Of a stretch of DNA of 39,133 bases, positions 1 to 6,610 are shown in pieces; positions within the stretch are counted from its first letter, which is position 1, and every line of letters begins with the position of its first letter. A model generated the notes under the pieces. That model was not told where the DNA came from. It worked only from the letters and a program-made list of their open reading frames with translations, and made no database searches. A program made the translations under genes and the position numbers. Source of the stretch: Sandaracinaceae bacterium. GTDB lineage: Bacteria; Myxococcota_A; Polyangia; Polyangiales; Sandaracinaceae. The stretch spans positions 1 through 39,133 of the forward strand of contig JAVJQK010000006.1 of assembly GCA_040218145.1 (NCBI GenBank). The letters run 5' to 3'.

Positions 1-106
1 CTCCCGCTCCCGCTCCCGCTCCCGCTCCCGCTCCCGCTCCCGCTCCCGCTCCCGCTCCCGCTCCCGCTCCCGCTCCCGCTCCCGATCCCGATCCCGATCC
101 CGACCC
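1..106. repeat. Hexanucleotide array (CTCCCG)n then (ATCCCG)n
   Basis: The window opens inside a tandem array of CTCCCG units, about 14 copies, that passes into a few ATCCCG copies and ends in CGACCC near 106. Its left boundary is outside the window. The complementary strand reads GGGAGC repeated, that is G3 runs separated by three bases, which fits the canonical G-quadruplex pattern. It lies on the 3' side of the four-helix-bundle gene at 193-537. The period of six keeps reading frames open on both strands, so open frames across it are not evidence of coding. Confidence 0.95.
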
Positions 107-192
107 ATGACCGGGGCCCTTCTCGAAGGCGCGAGCCGCCAACAACTCGGGAGAAGAAGCGGGAGAGGGCCGCGAGCCCCCTCCCGCTCTCC

Positions 193-537
193 TCACCCAG
201 CCCTGTAGAGCCTCCGATGCGTCATCTGGGCGACCCGGGTCAGCCCGGCGACGACGAAGTCGGCCTTCTGGCCGTCACAGAACCCGAAGGCGCGCGCCAT
301 TCGCACCGCGGTGATCGCCTCGGCGCAAGAGCCGGCGGCGGTGCCGATCCTCTCCTTCCGGTGTCCCTTCCGGACTCCGTCCGCCTCAGAGAGATTGAGC
401 GCGACCGACTTGGCGGCGCGGAACAGCTCATCGGCGAGAAACTTGTCGTGCACTCGGACCTCGACCACCAGCGCGTGGATGTGCGGCAGGAGGTTCATCA
501 TGAGGTCGAGTGCGGTGCTTGCGTAGGGGATGGTCAT
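193..537 (-). CDS. Four-helix-bundle protein (23S rRNA intervening-sequence protein family, Avd-like)
   Basis: Small helical protein of 114 residues. The signature is the helix containing FRAAKSVALNLSEADG, followed by KGHRKERIGTAAGSCAEA, which matches the family's pattern of RAA-SV--N-AEG followed by a second helix. Known relatives are encoded inside 23S rRNA intervening sequences or serve as accessory proteins (Avd) of diversity-generating retroelements; no reverse transcriptase or rRNA is visible here, so the role is unknown. I start it at the ATG at 537 because GGGGAGGG stands three bases upstream. The open frame continues to about 1107 through repeat DNA and would add a Gly/Ser/Arg tail, which I regard as an artefact. 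Hexamer arrays lie on both sides. Confidence 0.8.
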   Translation of the reverse strand: MTIPYASTALDLMMNLLPHIHALVVEVRVHDKFLADELFRAAKSVALNLSEADGVRKGHRKERIGTAAGSCAEAITAVRMARAFGFCDGQKADFVVAGLTRVAQMTHRRLYRAG

Positions 538-746
538 GCACCCTCCCCGGCGCCTCCGTGTGTGATGCAAACCGTCGTTCCGTTTGTATCGCGCGCGGTG
601 GTGCCATTGTGGGGGGGCGGGGCCATCCCCGGTGCAAGCACCGCGCGCGACCGAGCGACCTCGGGACCCGCGTGCGCTTGCCGTCCCGTGCCCCACGGTC
701 TGCGTGGCATGGGCGCGGCTCTCGCGGCTCGATCCTCGGCCTTGGG
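538..746. other. Non-coding leader between array and four-helix-bundle gene
   Basis: About 210 bases with no convincing gene separate the four-helix-bundle start from the hexamer array. The stretch contains a perfect 14-base palindrome, CGGTGC-AA-GCACCG, at 630-643, next to a run of seven G at 611-617. The right-hand four-helix-bundle gene has a leader of nearly the same length (38757-38966) that also carries hairpins, although the two leader sequences are not obviously similar by eye. Confidence 0.5.
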
Positions 747-1087
747 GCTTCCGCTTCCGCGCCGAGTCTGCCTCCGAGTCCAAGTCCGCTTCCCGCTTCC
801 GCGGCCGCTTCCGCTTCCGAGTCCGCGCCCGAGTCCGCGCCCGAGTCCGCGCCCGAGTCCGCCTCCACTTCCGCTTCCGGGTCCGCTTCCGAGTCCGCCC
901 CCGACACGGACCCCGCCCCCGCTCCCGACCCCGACCCGACCCCGACCCTGACCCCGACCCCGATCCCGATCCCGATCCCGATCCCGATCCCGATCCCGAC
1001 CCCGCTCCCGACCCCGCTCCCGACCCCGACCCTGGACCCCGCCCCCGACCCCGCCCCCGCCCCCGACCCCGACCCCGACCCGCTCGA
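747..1087. repeat. Degenerate hexanucleotide array (CTTCCG / GAGTCCGCGCCC / CCCGAT / CCCGAC blocks)
   Basis: This stretch is built from period-6 units arranged in blocks. It begins with CTTCCG-like units, then CGAGTCCGCGCC 12-mers at 826-864, then CCCGAC units, about seven perfect CGATCC units at 960-998, and CCCGAC/CCCGCC units to about 1087. The complementary strand has G3-G5 tracts separated by about three bases in the distal half. The block pattern suggests repeated expansion by slippage of variant units. Dipeptide-repeat open frames (PD, GR, SG, RD) run across it on both strands and are treated as artefacts. From 1088 to 1158 there is no recognisable feature. Confidence 0.95.
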
Positions 1088-1158
1088 GAGGCTCGCGAGA
1101 TGAACACGCGTCCTCCACCACCGACGCTGCGCCTCGGCGAGCCTCGCCCGCGGCCGGG

Positions 1159-2478
1159 TCAGCTACCGCCCGGGGCGCCGATGAAGAGGAAGAGGAGCTG
1201 CCCGAAGAACGGCGCGAAGGCGAACCACGCGAGGACGTCGGCGGTCAGCTGGCGCGTGTCCGCGATGCGGGCGTGATCCGCCTGGAGCGAGGCGCGAGTG
1301 CCCGCGACGATCTCGACATCCGGACGCTCGACGTGACGGTAGTCGGCGACATCGGGCCCCAGGCCGAACACGAGCACGGGGCCGGGGGGTGTGCCGCTCG
1401 GCGCTCGCGGGCGGGCCGAGTGGCCGTGCACGTGCACCACGCCGAGGGCGTCCGCGTGTCCTTCGTGCACGTCGGTGCGCTCGAGGTGAGCCTTCCCACG
1501 GACCGTCGGTCGGCGCAGGAAGCGGCTCGCGGCGAAGGCGAGCACACACCAGCCGATCCAGGTCCAGGGGGGCGGCGTGTGGCGCAGGACCTCGGCGGCG
1601 CGGGCGGGCTCGAGGGTCCAGCCCGCGTCGGTGTGGTGCAGACGATGCGTCACGACACCTTCACGCGCGACCCAACGGTCGCCGCCCGCGGATCGGAGCG
1701 TGAGTCGATCCGCGGCGGGGACCGACACCGCCCAGCCGGCCGAGCGCTGGGGATCGGGGCGTAGGACGCAGCGGTCCGAGCGCGCCGGGCACACAAGGCA
1801 CACGCGCGGTCGATATTCCCTGGAGCAACCGACGCGACCCGGGGCGACGACCCACTCCGCAGGATCGATGCGCTCGCTCGTCGCTCCTGCCGCCGGCGCG
1901 AGGAGCTGCGAGGGGAGCTCGAGCGAGCGCTCGGGTCCGAGGACCAGCGACTCGCTCCGTCCGACGTGGGGGAGGAGCAGGCAAGCGATGACGGCGCCGA
2001 TCCCGAGTCGCGTGATCACGGGCGTCGCCGCCCGCCAGCTCGGCGGGGGAGGGCGCCGGATGACGAGGTAGCTCGCGACGCAGAGCGCGATGCAGAGCAA
2101 TGCCCAGCTCGCGGTCCGCACCCAGAGCGCGTCCGGGTCGGTCTCGGTCGCCGACGAGAGCAGCGGCTCCGTGAGCAGAAGCGGCGCGCTGCTCCAGGCG
2201 AAGAGTCGCCCCGCCCGTGGGGCGCTCGTGGGCGCGAGTCGAGCGCGCTCGACCATCACGGTCAGCGCGGTCGCCATCAGCCCGAGGAGGCAGCCGAGCG
2301 GCGCGGCGAGCGGCCTGGCGAGCTGCAGGTCTTCGAGGCCCGGCCGAGCGAGGAGGCCGCCCGCGCCGACGAGGAGGGTGACGGCGATGGATCCAGCGAG
2401 GGCGGTCTCGATGCGCCCGCGCCTCGCGGTCCAGCGCGCGGACGATCTCGCGGGGGTCGTGGGGGCCGGGCGCGCCAT
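1159..2478 (-). CDS. Multi-pass membrane protein of unknown function
   Basis: A 439-residue protein that I do not recognise. Hydrophobic segments lie roughly at residues 26-46, 55-76, 92-110, 122-142 and 155-173, followed by a soluble region of about 130 residues, one more segment near 305-325 and a last one at the C-terminus (AWFAFAPFFGQLLFLFIG). The soluble region has four closely spaced cysteines in the pattern C-x8-C-x2-C-x6-C, which could bind metal or form disulphides. A basic Pro/Arg-rich N-terminus precedes the first segment. The last soluble part contains several His (HVHGHS). It is divergent from the lipoprotein pair, with 75 bases between starts. Confidence 0.7.
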   Translation of the reverse strand: MARPAPTTPARSSARWTARRGRIETALAGSIAVTLLVGAGGLLARPGLEDLQLARPLAAPLGCLLGLMATALTVMVERARLAPTSAPRAGRLFAWSSAPLLLTEPLLSSATETDPDALWVRTASWALLCIALCVASYLVIRRPPPPSWRAATPVITRLGIGAVIACLLLPHVGRSESLVLGPERSLELPSQLLAPAAGATSERIDPAEWVVAPGRVGCSREYRPRVCLVCPARSDRCVLRPDPQRSAGWAVSVPAADRLTLRSAGGDRWVAREGVVTHRLHHTDAGWTLEPARAAEVLRHTPPPWTWIGWCVLAFAASRFLRRPTVRGKAHLERTDVHEGHADALGVVHVHGHSARPRAPSGTPPGPVLVFGLGPDVADYRHVERPDVEIVAGTRASLQADHARIADTRQLTADVLAWFAFAPFFGQLLFLFIGAPGGS

Positions 2479-2553
2479 CGCGTGTACCGAGCATGCCAGC
2501 TTTCGGGGGCTCGCACACGAGAGCCGGCTGGTATGCTCGCCGGGGAGGTGGAC

Positions 2554-2820
2554 GTGGCCGATGACGACGAGAGGCGCGCGGGGCGAGTGCTGCGGTTCGC
2601 GGTGACGGGGGCGCTGCTCGCGGCGCCGCTCAGCGGGTGCGGGGACGGCGCGCCGGTCGAGGTGAACGAGCCGGCGCCCGAGCAGCCGACGATCAACGAG
2701 CCGGCTTCGCCCGATCCGGAGCCCGTGGCGGAGCCTCCCGAGCCGCGTGGGCCGACACCGAACCTGCCGGCGCCAACCGACGAGGAGACGCCCCCGCCCG
2801 AGCCGCCGGAGGCCGAGTGA
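2554..2820 (+). CDS. Small NEP-motif lipoprotein, first of a tandem pair
   Basis: 88 residues. Basic N-terminus, then a signal segment LRFAVTGALLAAPLSGCG with lipobox LSGC, then a mature part almost entirely Pro/Glu/Asp with two copies of the motif NEP (VNEPAPEQ, INEPASPD). I chose the GTG start at 2554 because GGGGAGG stands five bases upstream and because it aligns with the start of the second copy; an in-frame ATG at 2533 is the alternative. The signal segment is nearly identical to that of the next gene, so the pair arose by tandem duplication. The stop TGA shares one base with the next ATG. The function is unknown; an acidic lipoprotein next to a ferritin-like protein could concern metal handling, which is inference. 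Confidence 0.75.
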   Translation: MADDDERRAGRVLRFAVTGALLAAPLSGCGDGAPVEVNEPAPEQPTINEPASPDPEPVAEPPEPRGPTPNLPAPTDEETPPPEPPEAE

Positions 2821-3038
2821 TGGGAGACGGGCGTCGTGGAGGGCGTGTGTTGCGCTTCGCGGTGACCGGGGCGCTGCTGGTGACGCCGCTCGTGGGCTGC
2901 GGCGAGGACGAGTCGCCCGAGGGCACCGAGACGATCAACGAGCCGCCGGATCCCGAGCCGGAGCTGCACGTCAACGAGCCGCCCGACGAGCCGGCCGAGG
3001 AGCCGACGGCCGAAGACACGCAGCCCGAGCCCGAGTGA
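2820..3038 (+). CDS. Small NEP-motif lipoprotein, second of a tandem pair
   Basis: 72 residues beginning MGDGRRGGRVLRFAVTGALL, with lipobox LVGC and an acidic Pro-rich tail again carrying two NEP motifs (INEPPDPEP, VNEPPDEP). Paralogue of the preceding gene, shorter by about 15 residues in the tail. Its ATG overlaps the upstream stop as TGATG, and its own TGA overlaps the GTG of the ferritin-like gene as GTGA, so the three genes are probably translationally coupled in one operon. No known domain. Confidence 0.75.
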   Translation: MGDGRRGGRVLRFAVTGALLVTPLVGCGEDESPEGTETINEPPDPEPELHVNEPPDEPAEEPTAEDTQPEPE

Positions 3039-3928
3039 GCGGACACCCGAGCCGGACGAGCAGCGCGCGGCTCGAGAAGATCTGCCGCGCGCAGATCGAT
3101 CGCGCGCCCTGGCCCGACTTCGAGGCCTTCGACGCGTCGGCGTACCCGCTCCCGCTCCGCGAGCGCGCCGCGCGTCAGTGGTGGCGCCGCGCGCGCGAGG
3201 AGTACGGGTCCATTCACGAGTTCACGCAGGTCGCGCACGCGCTCACCACGCTGCGCGCGCCGATCGGGGTGCTCGGCGCCCTCGCGCGTCTGATCGGGGA
3301 CGAGGTGCGCCACGCGTCGCTCTGCGCGCAGATGGCCGAGGCGACGCTGCCGGAGCGCGCGCCGGGCGAGGTCTACGACTGGACGCCGCCGCGCGCTCCG
3401 TGGCCCGCGCCTCCGAGCGACGCGGCGCACACGCTGCGCTGGGCCGCCGACGCGGTGCTCTGTTCGTGCTGCATCGGCGAGACGATCTCGCGGCCGCTCT
3501 TCGAGGCGCTCGCGACGCTGGTCACCGATCCGGTCCCACAGGCCGTGGTCCGGCAGATCCTCCGCGACGAGCACCTGCACGCCACCTTCGGCTGGGAGGC
3601 GCTCGGCTGGATGCTCGGCGAGCTCGGCGAAGGCGACCGCGCCTGGCTGCAAGGTCGGCTCGCGAAGCGCCTCGGCGCGTTCGAGCGCAGCTGCGTGGTC
3701 GGCGGCGTGACGCTCGCCGACCTCGCGGGGGAGGACGCGGTGGTCGCGCCGCCGGGACCCGACGCGCCGCCGAACCTCGGCCACCTCGACGCGCGCCTCT
3801 ACGCGATGATCTTCTACAGCACGCTCGAGTCGGAGGTGCTGCCGCGCTTCGCCGCGCTCGGGTTCGACACGGACCGCGCGTGGCGCGAGCGCGGCCTCAC
3901 TCGGGAACCGGCCGCGCCGTCAACGTGA
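3035..3928 (+). CDS. Ferritin-like di-iron protein
   Basis: 297 residues from the GTG that overlaps the upstream lipoprotein stop. Two helix pairs carry the ferritin-like ligand pattern: E56 in EEYGSIHEF, E90 and H93 in DEVRHA, E149 in CIGETIS, and E179 and H182 in DEHLHA. Spacing of about 30-34 residues between paired ligands fits a four-helix bundle binding two metals. A cysteine cluster CSCC lies just before E149. No signal peptide is visible, so it is probably cytoplasmic although coupled to two exported lipoproteins. Substrate unknown; it could be an oxidase or oxygenase rather than an iron store. Its 3' end overlaps the converging beta-helix gene by 32 bases. Confidence 0.8.
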   Translation: MSGHPSRTSSARLEKICRAQIDRAPWPDFEAFDASAYPLPLRERAARQWWRRAREEYGSIHEFTQVAHALTTLRAPIGVLGALARLIGDEVRHASLCAQMAEATLPERAPGEVYDWTPPRAPWPAPPSDAAHTLRWAADAVLCSCCIGETISRPLFEALATLVTDPVPQAVVRQILRDEHLHATFGWEALGWMLGELGEGDRAWLQGRLAKRLGAFERSCVVGGVTLADLAGEDAVVAPPGPDAPPNLGHLDARLYAMIFYSTLESEVLPRFAALGFDTDRAWRERGLTREPAAPST

Positions 3929-5369
3929 GCGGGACCGCGCTCGCGTCGCTCGGGCCCGCGTAGGCGCCGACGTAGCCCTCCGTCCGGACGCGGCCGTCGA
4001 AGTCCCGGTCGGCCCCCGGCAAGTCGGGGAGCTCCGCCACGTCCACGCTCGCCGTGAGCATGCCGGCGAGAGGATGCAGGTCCAGGCCGCTGCCCGGGTC
4101 GCCCGAGGGCATCGCGAGCATGCCGGCCGCCGAGTCGCCCGTGACGTTGCCCGCCTCGTCGTCGGCCGAGAGCGGCATGGGGCCGAACACGGCGTTGTAG
4201 CGGACGCGCTGCGCGAAGCCGGCGTCGCCGCCGGTGACGCGGAGGCCCCGGCCCTCGGCCACGATGGTGTTGAAGAAGACGTCGACCCGGCGAGGGGTTC
4301 CGTTGTGTGGCTGCACGGTCAGCGCGCCGCCGTGCGGGTTGACGAAGACGTTGGCGTAGATGGCCAGGTTGCCCTCGGCCTGCATCAGCATCTCGGTCGA
4401 GTTGTCGTAGAAGAAGTTGCCGTAGACGAGGTAGGTGTCGTCGGCGCCGACGCCGCCGCCGGGGAGGTGCCCGAGCAGGAGGTTCGGCCGGGCGCTGCCT
4501 CCCGTCGACGCGCCGCGCGTCTTGGCGAAGACGTTGTGGCGGATGATCGTGTGGCTCTCGCCGGTGGGCATGCCGGGCAGATCGGGGCGCGCGTTCTGGT
4601 GCTTGATCTGCATGCAGTAGCCGATCGGGTCGAGCACCGTGTTGAGCTCGATGACGCCGCGGATGAACGGCTGGTTGCCATCGGAGTTGCCGAGGTAGAG
4701 GCCGGTGCCCGCGCCCTCGATGCGGTTGCCGCGGATCACCCAGTCCCACGCGGGGCTCTTGGTCGAGACGCCGACGATCTGCTGGTCGCCGCCGAGCCCG
4801 GTCATGGTGAGGCCCTCGATGACGACGTGGTGCGTCGGCGCGTCGGTGCCGCCCTGGGACGCGACGCCGAAGCCCGCGCGCCCGAGGCCGTCGACGTCGA
4901 GGTGACGCACCTTGATCCAGCTGGCGCCGTGCACGGCGATGATGTTGAAGGCGTCGCTGCCCTCGAAGCGCGGTCGGTCGGCCGCGTCGGCCGCCTCGAT
5001 CACGATGCAGCGGCCCTCTTCGCCCGACCGGCGCAGCGGCAGCCCGCGCACGTAGTCGCCCGGGGCGAGCCGGAGCGTGTCGCCGGGCTCGAGCGTGTCG
5101 AGCACGTCGCGGTAGTCGTCGGGGCCTGCGCTCAGGGTGCGCCCTCCGCCCTCGCAGTCCTCCCAGGGCTGAGGCGCCCAGTCCGAGGGAGGCTGCGGCG
5201 TCCCTCCGTCTTCGGTCGGCGTCTCGGCGTCACGACCGTCGCCACCGGCGTCGCGAACGGCCCCGTCCGGGGCGGGCGTGCTCGCGTCCGGGTCCGAGGC
5301 CCCGTCTCCGCAGCCGAAGAGCGCCATGGCACACGCCGCGCAGAGCCAGAGTCGAAGGAAGCGTTTCAT
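3897..5369 (-). CDS. Right-handed parallel beta-helix lipoprotein
   Basis: 490 residues with an N-terminal signal ending in the lipobox LFGC, then an Asp/Ala/Gly linker (about 30-75), then a region typical of pectate-lyase-like beta-helices. LEPGDTLRLAPGDY opens the fold, and repeated short turns such as HHVVIEGLTMTGL, WVIRGNRIEGAGTGLYLGN and VIELNTVLDP follow. Such proteins bind or cleave polysaccharide, but I see no family-specific catalytic residues, so I assign no activity. The ATG at 5369 was chosen because it begins MKRFLRLWL with the signal segment directly after; an in-frame upstream start at 5405 exists. The 3' end overlaps the converging ferritin-like gene. Confidence 0.75.
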   Translation of the reverse strand: MKRFLRLWLCAACAMALFGCGDGASDPDASTPAPDGAVRDAGGDGRDAETPTEDGGTPQPPSDWAPQPWEDCEGGGRTLSAGPDDYRDVLDTLEPGDTLRLAPGDYVRGLPLRRSGEEGRCIVIEAADAADRPRFEGSDAFNIIAVHGASWIKVRHLDVDGLGRAGFGVASQGGTDAPTHHVVIEGLTMTGLGGDQQIVGVSTKSPAWDWVIRGNRIEGAGTGLYLGNSDGNQPFIRGVIELNTVLDPIGYCMQIKHQNARPDLPGMPTGESHTIIRHNVFAKTRGASTGGSARPNLLLGHLPGGGVGADDTYLVYGNFFYDNSTEMLMQAEGNLAIYANVFVNPHGGALTVQPHNGTPRRVDVFFNTIVAEGRGLRVTGGDAGFAQRVRYNAVFGPMPLSADDEAGNVTGDSAAGMLAMPSGDPGSGLDLHPLAGMLTASVDVAELPDLPGADRDFDGRVRTEGYVGAYAGPSDASAVPLTLTARPVPE

Positions 5370-5458
5370 GTGGCGAACGGTACACTTGGCCGTCGCGGGC
5401 CCCAAGCTGGGTGAAATCTCCGGGGTCAGTCCGGCGTAGAGGGGATCGGAGGACGCGA

Positions 5459-5881
5459 ATGAAGAGACCCGACGAGCGCAGCGACAGTCACTCTCTGTGG
5501 ATGGGCTACGCCCTGTGGGTGCTCGGCTTCCTGGGCGCGCACCGCTTCTACTACGGCAAGCGCACGACCGGCGTGATCTACCTGTGCACGCTCGGGCTGC
5601 TCGGGGTCGGCTGGGTCTTCGACCTCTTCTGGATGCCCATGCTCTGTCGCTCGGCCGAGCGTCGCTACTTCGACGGGCCGTACAGCTACGACTTCGCGTG
5701 GATCCTCCAGACCTACCTCGGCGTCTTCGGCCTGCACCGCATGTACCTCGGCAAGTGGCTGACCGGCCTGCTCTGGCTCTGCACCGGCGGCCTGCTCGGC
5801 GTGGGCTACGTCTGGGACTACCTCACGCTCAACGAGCAGATCAGCCTGGCCAACCAGGCAGCGAAGACCGTGGCGGGTTAA
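5459..5881 (+). CDS. Membrane protein with two TM2 domains
   Basis: 140 residues. Two successive TM2 units are visible: FLGAHRFYYGKRTTGVIYL...WVFDLFW at about 25-65 and VFGLHRMYLGKWLTGLLWL...YVWDYLT at about 88-130. Each has the family's pattern of G-HRFYLGK, a first membrane segment, a short turn and a second segment ending in D. The duplication gives about four membrane segments. The ATG at 5459 has GGAGGA five bases upstream; an earlier in-frame start at 5411 lacks this. TM2 proteins have no defined biochemical role in bacteria. The DUF2277 gene begins nine bases downstream, probably in the same transcript. Confidence 0.85.
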   Translation: MKRPDERSDSHSLWMGYALWVLGFLGAHRFYYGKRTTGVIYLCTLGLLGVGWVFDLFWMPMLCRSAERRYFDGPYSYDFAWILQTYLGVFGLHRMYLGKWLTGLLWLCTGGLLGVGYVWDYLTLNEQISLANQAAKTVAG

Positions 5882-5889
5882 CGTTCGGC

Positions 5890-6186
5890 ATGTGCCGGAA
5901 CATCAAGCTCCTCTACAACTTCGAGCCGCCCGCGACCGAGGACGAGATCTACGCGTCCGCGCTGCAGTACGTGCGGAAGGTCAGCGGGATGCGGAAGCCG
6001 TCCAAGCAAAACGAGGACTGCTTCCAGCGCGCCATCGACGAGATCACGGAGATCACCAAGCGTCTGCTGCTCGAGGAGCTGGAGACGAGCGCGCCGAGCC
6101 GCGATCGCGAGGAAGAGAAGGCCCGCGCGAAGGAGCGTGGCCAGCAGCGCGAGGCGCGCATGAGAGCGCAGCTCGCCAGCGAGTGA
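5890..6186 (+). CDS. DUF2277 family protein
   Basis: 98 residues starting MCRNIKLLYNFEPPATEDEI, the highly conserved start of the DUF2277 family, followed by ALQYVRKVSGMRKPSKQNED and an amphipathic helix. The family is small, cytoplasmic and uncharacterised. The C-terminal 30 residues are a charged Glu/Arg/Lys helix. It starts nine bases after the TM2 gene and converges on the DUF302 gene with 15 bases between stops. Confidence 0.9.
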   Translation: MCRNIKLLYNFEPPATEDEIYASALQYVRKVSGMRKPSKQNEDCFQRAIDEITEITKRLLLEELETSAPSRDREEEKARAKERGQQREARMRAQLASE

Positions 6187-6201
6187 GCCTCGCGGCCCGC
6201 G

Positions 6202-6579
6202 TCAGACCGCGGCGACGGCCTTCGCGAGCTGCTCGCGGACCTCTGCGGCCAGGCTCTTCAGCTCCTCCGAGTCACCCGGGAGCATCTGCTCCGGGTCGAC
6301 GGCGCTGATCACCGTCGCGCCGTCGTCCTCGTAGACGACGACGTTGCACGGCAGGAGCGTGCCGACCTCGAGCTGCGCGCTCAGCGCGCGGTGCGCGAGC
6401 TTCGGGTTGCAGGCCCCGAGGATCTGGTAGCGGCGGAAGTCGACGTCGATCTTCTTCTTCAAGACGTCATGCACCGCGATCTCGGTCAGGACGCCGAAGC
6501 CCTGCTCCTTCAGCGTGCCCGTCACCTTCTCGATGGCCTCGTCGAACCCGAGGTCGACCCTTCTCTTCAGCTGGCTCAT
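6202..6579 (-). CDS. DUF302 family protein
   Basis: 125 residues, cytoplasmic, matching the usual DUF302 length. Recognisable parts are the N-terminal FDEAIEKVTGTLKEQGFGVLTEIAV, the central YQILGACNPKLAHRAL and the LLPCNVVVYED strand. The family forms a compact alpha/beta dimer of unknown role. The Cys in GACNP and in LPCNV are the conserved positions. The gene ends 15 bases from the converging DUF2277 gene. Confidence 0.9.
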   Translation of the reverse strand: MSQLKRRVDLGFDEAIEKVTGTLKEQGFGVLTEIAVHDVLKKKIDVDFRRYQILGACNPKLAHRALSAQLEVGTLLPCNVVVYEDDGATVISAVDPEQMLPGDSEELKSLAAEVREQLAKAVAAV

Positions 6580-6610
6580 GCGCGCAGAGCTACGCGCGGC
6601 GGGCTGGAGA

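Noticed and set aside
193-1107. A 304-residue open frame joining a Gly/Ser/Arg repeat tail to the four-helix-bundle protein
   Set aside because: The extra part is translated repeat DNA whose period of six keeps every frame open; a good ribosome site precedes the ATG at 537.
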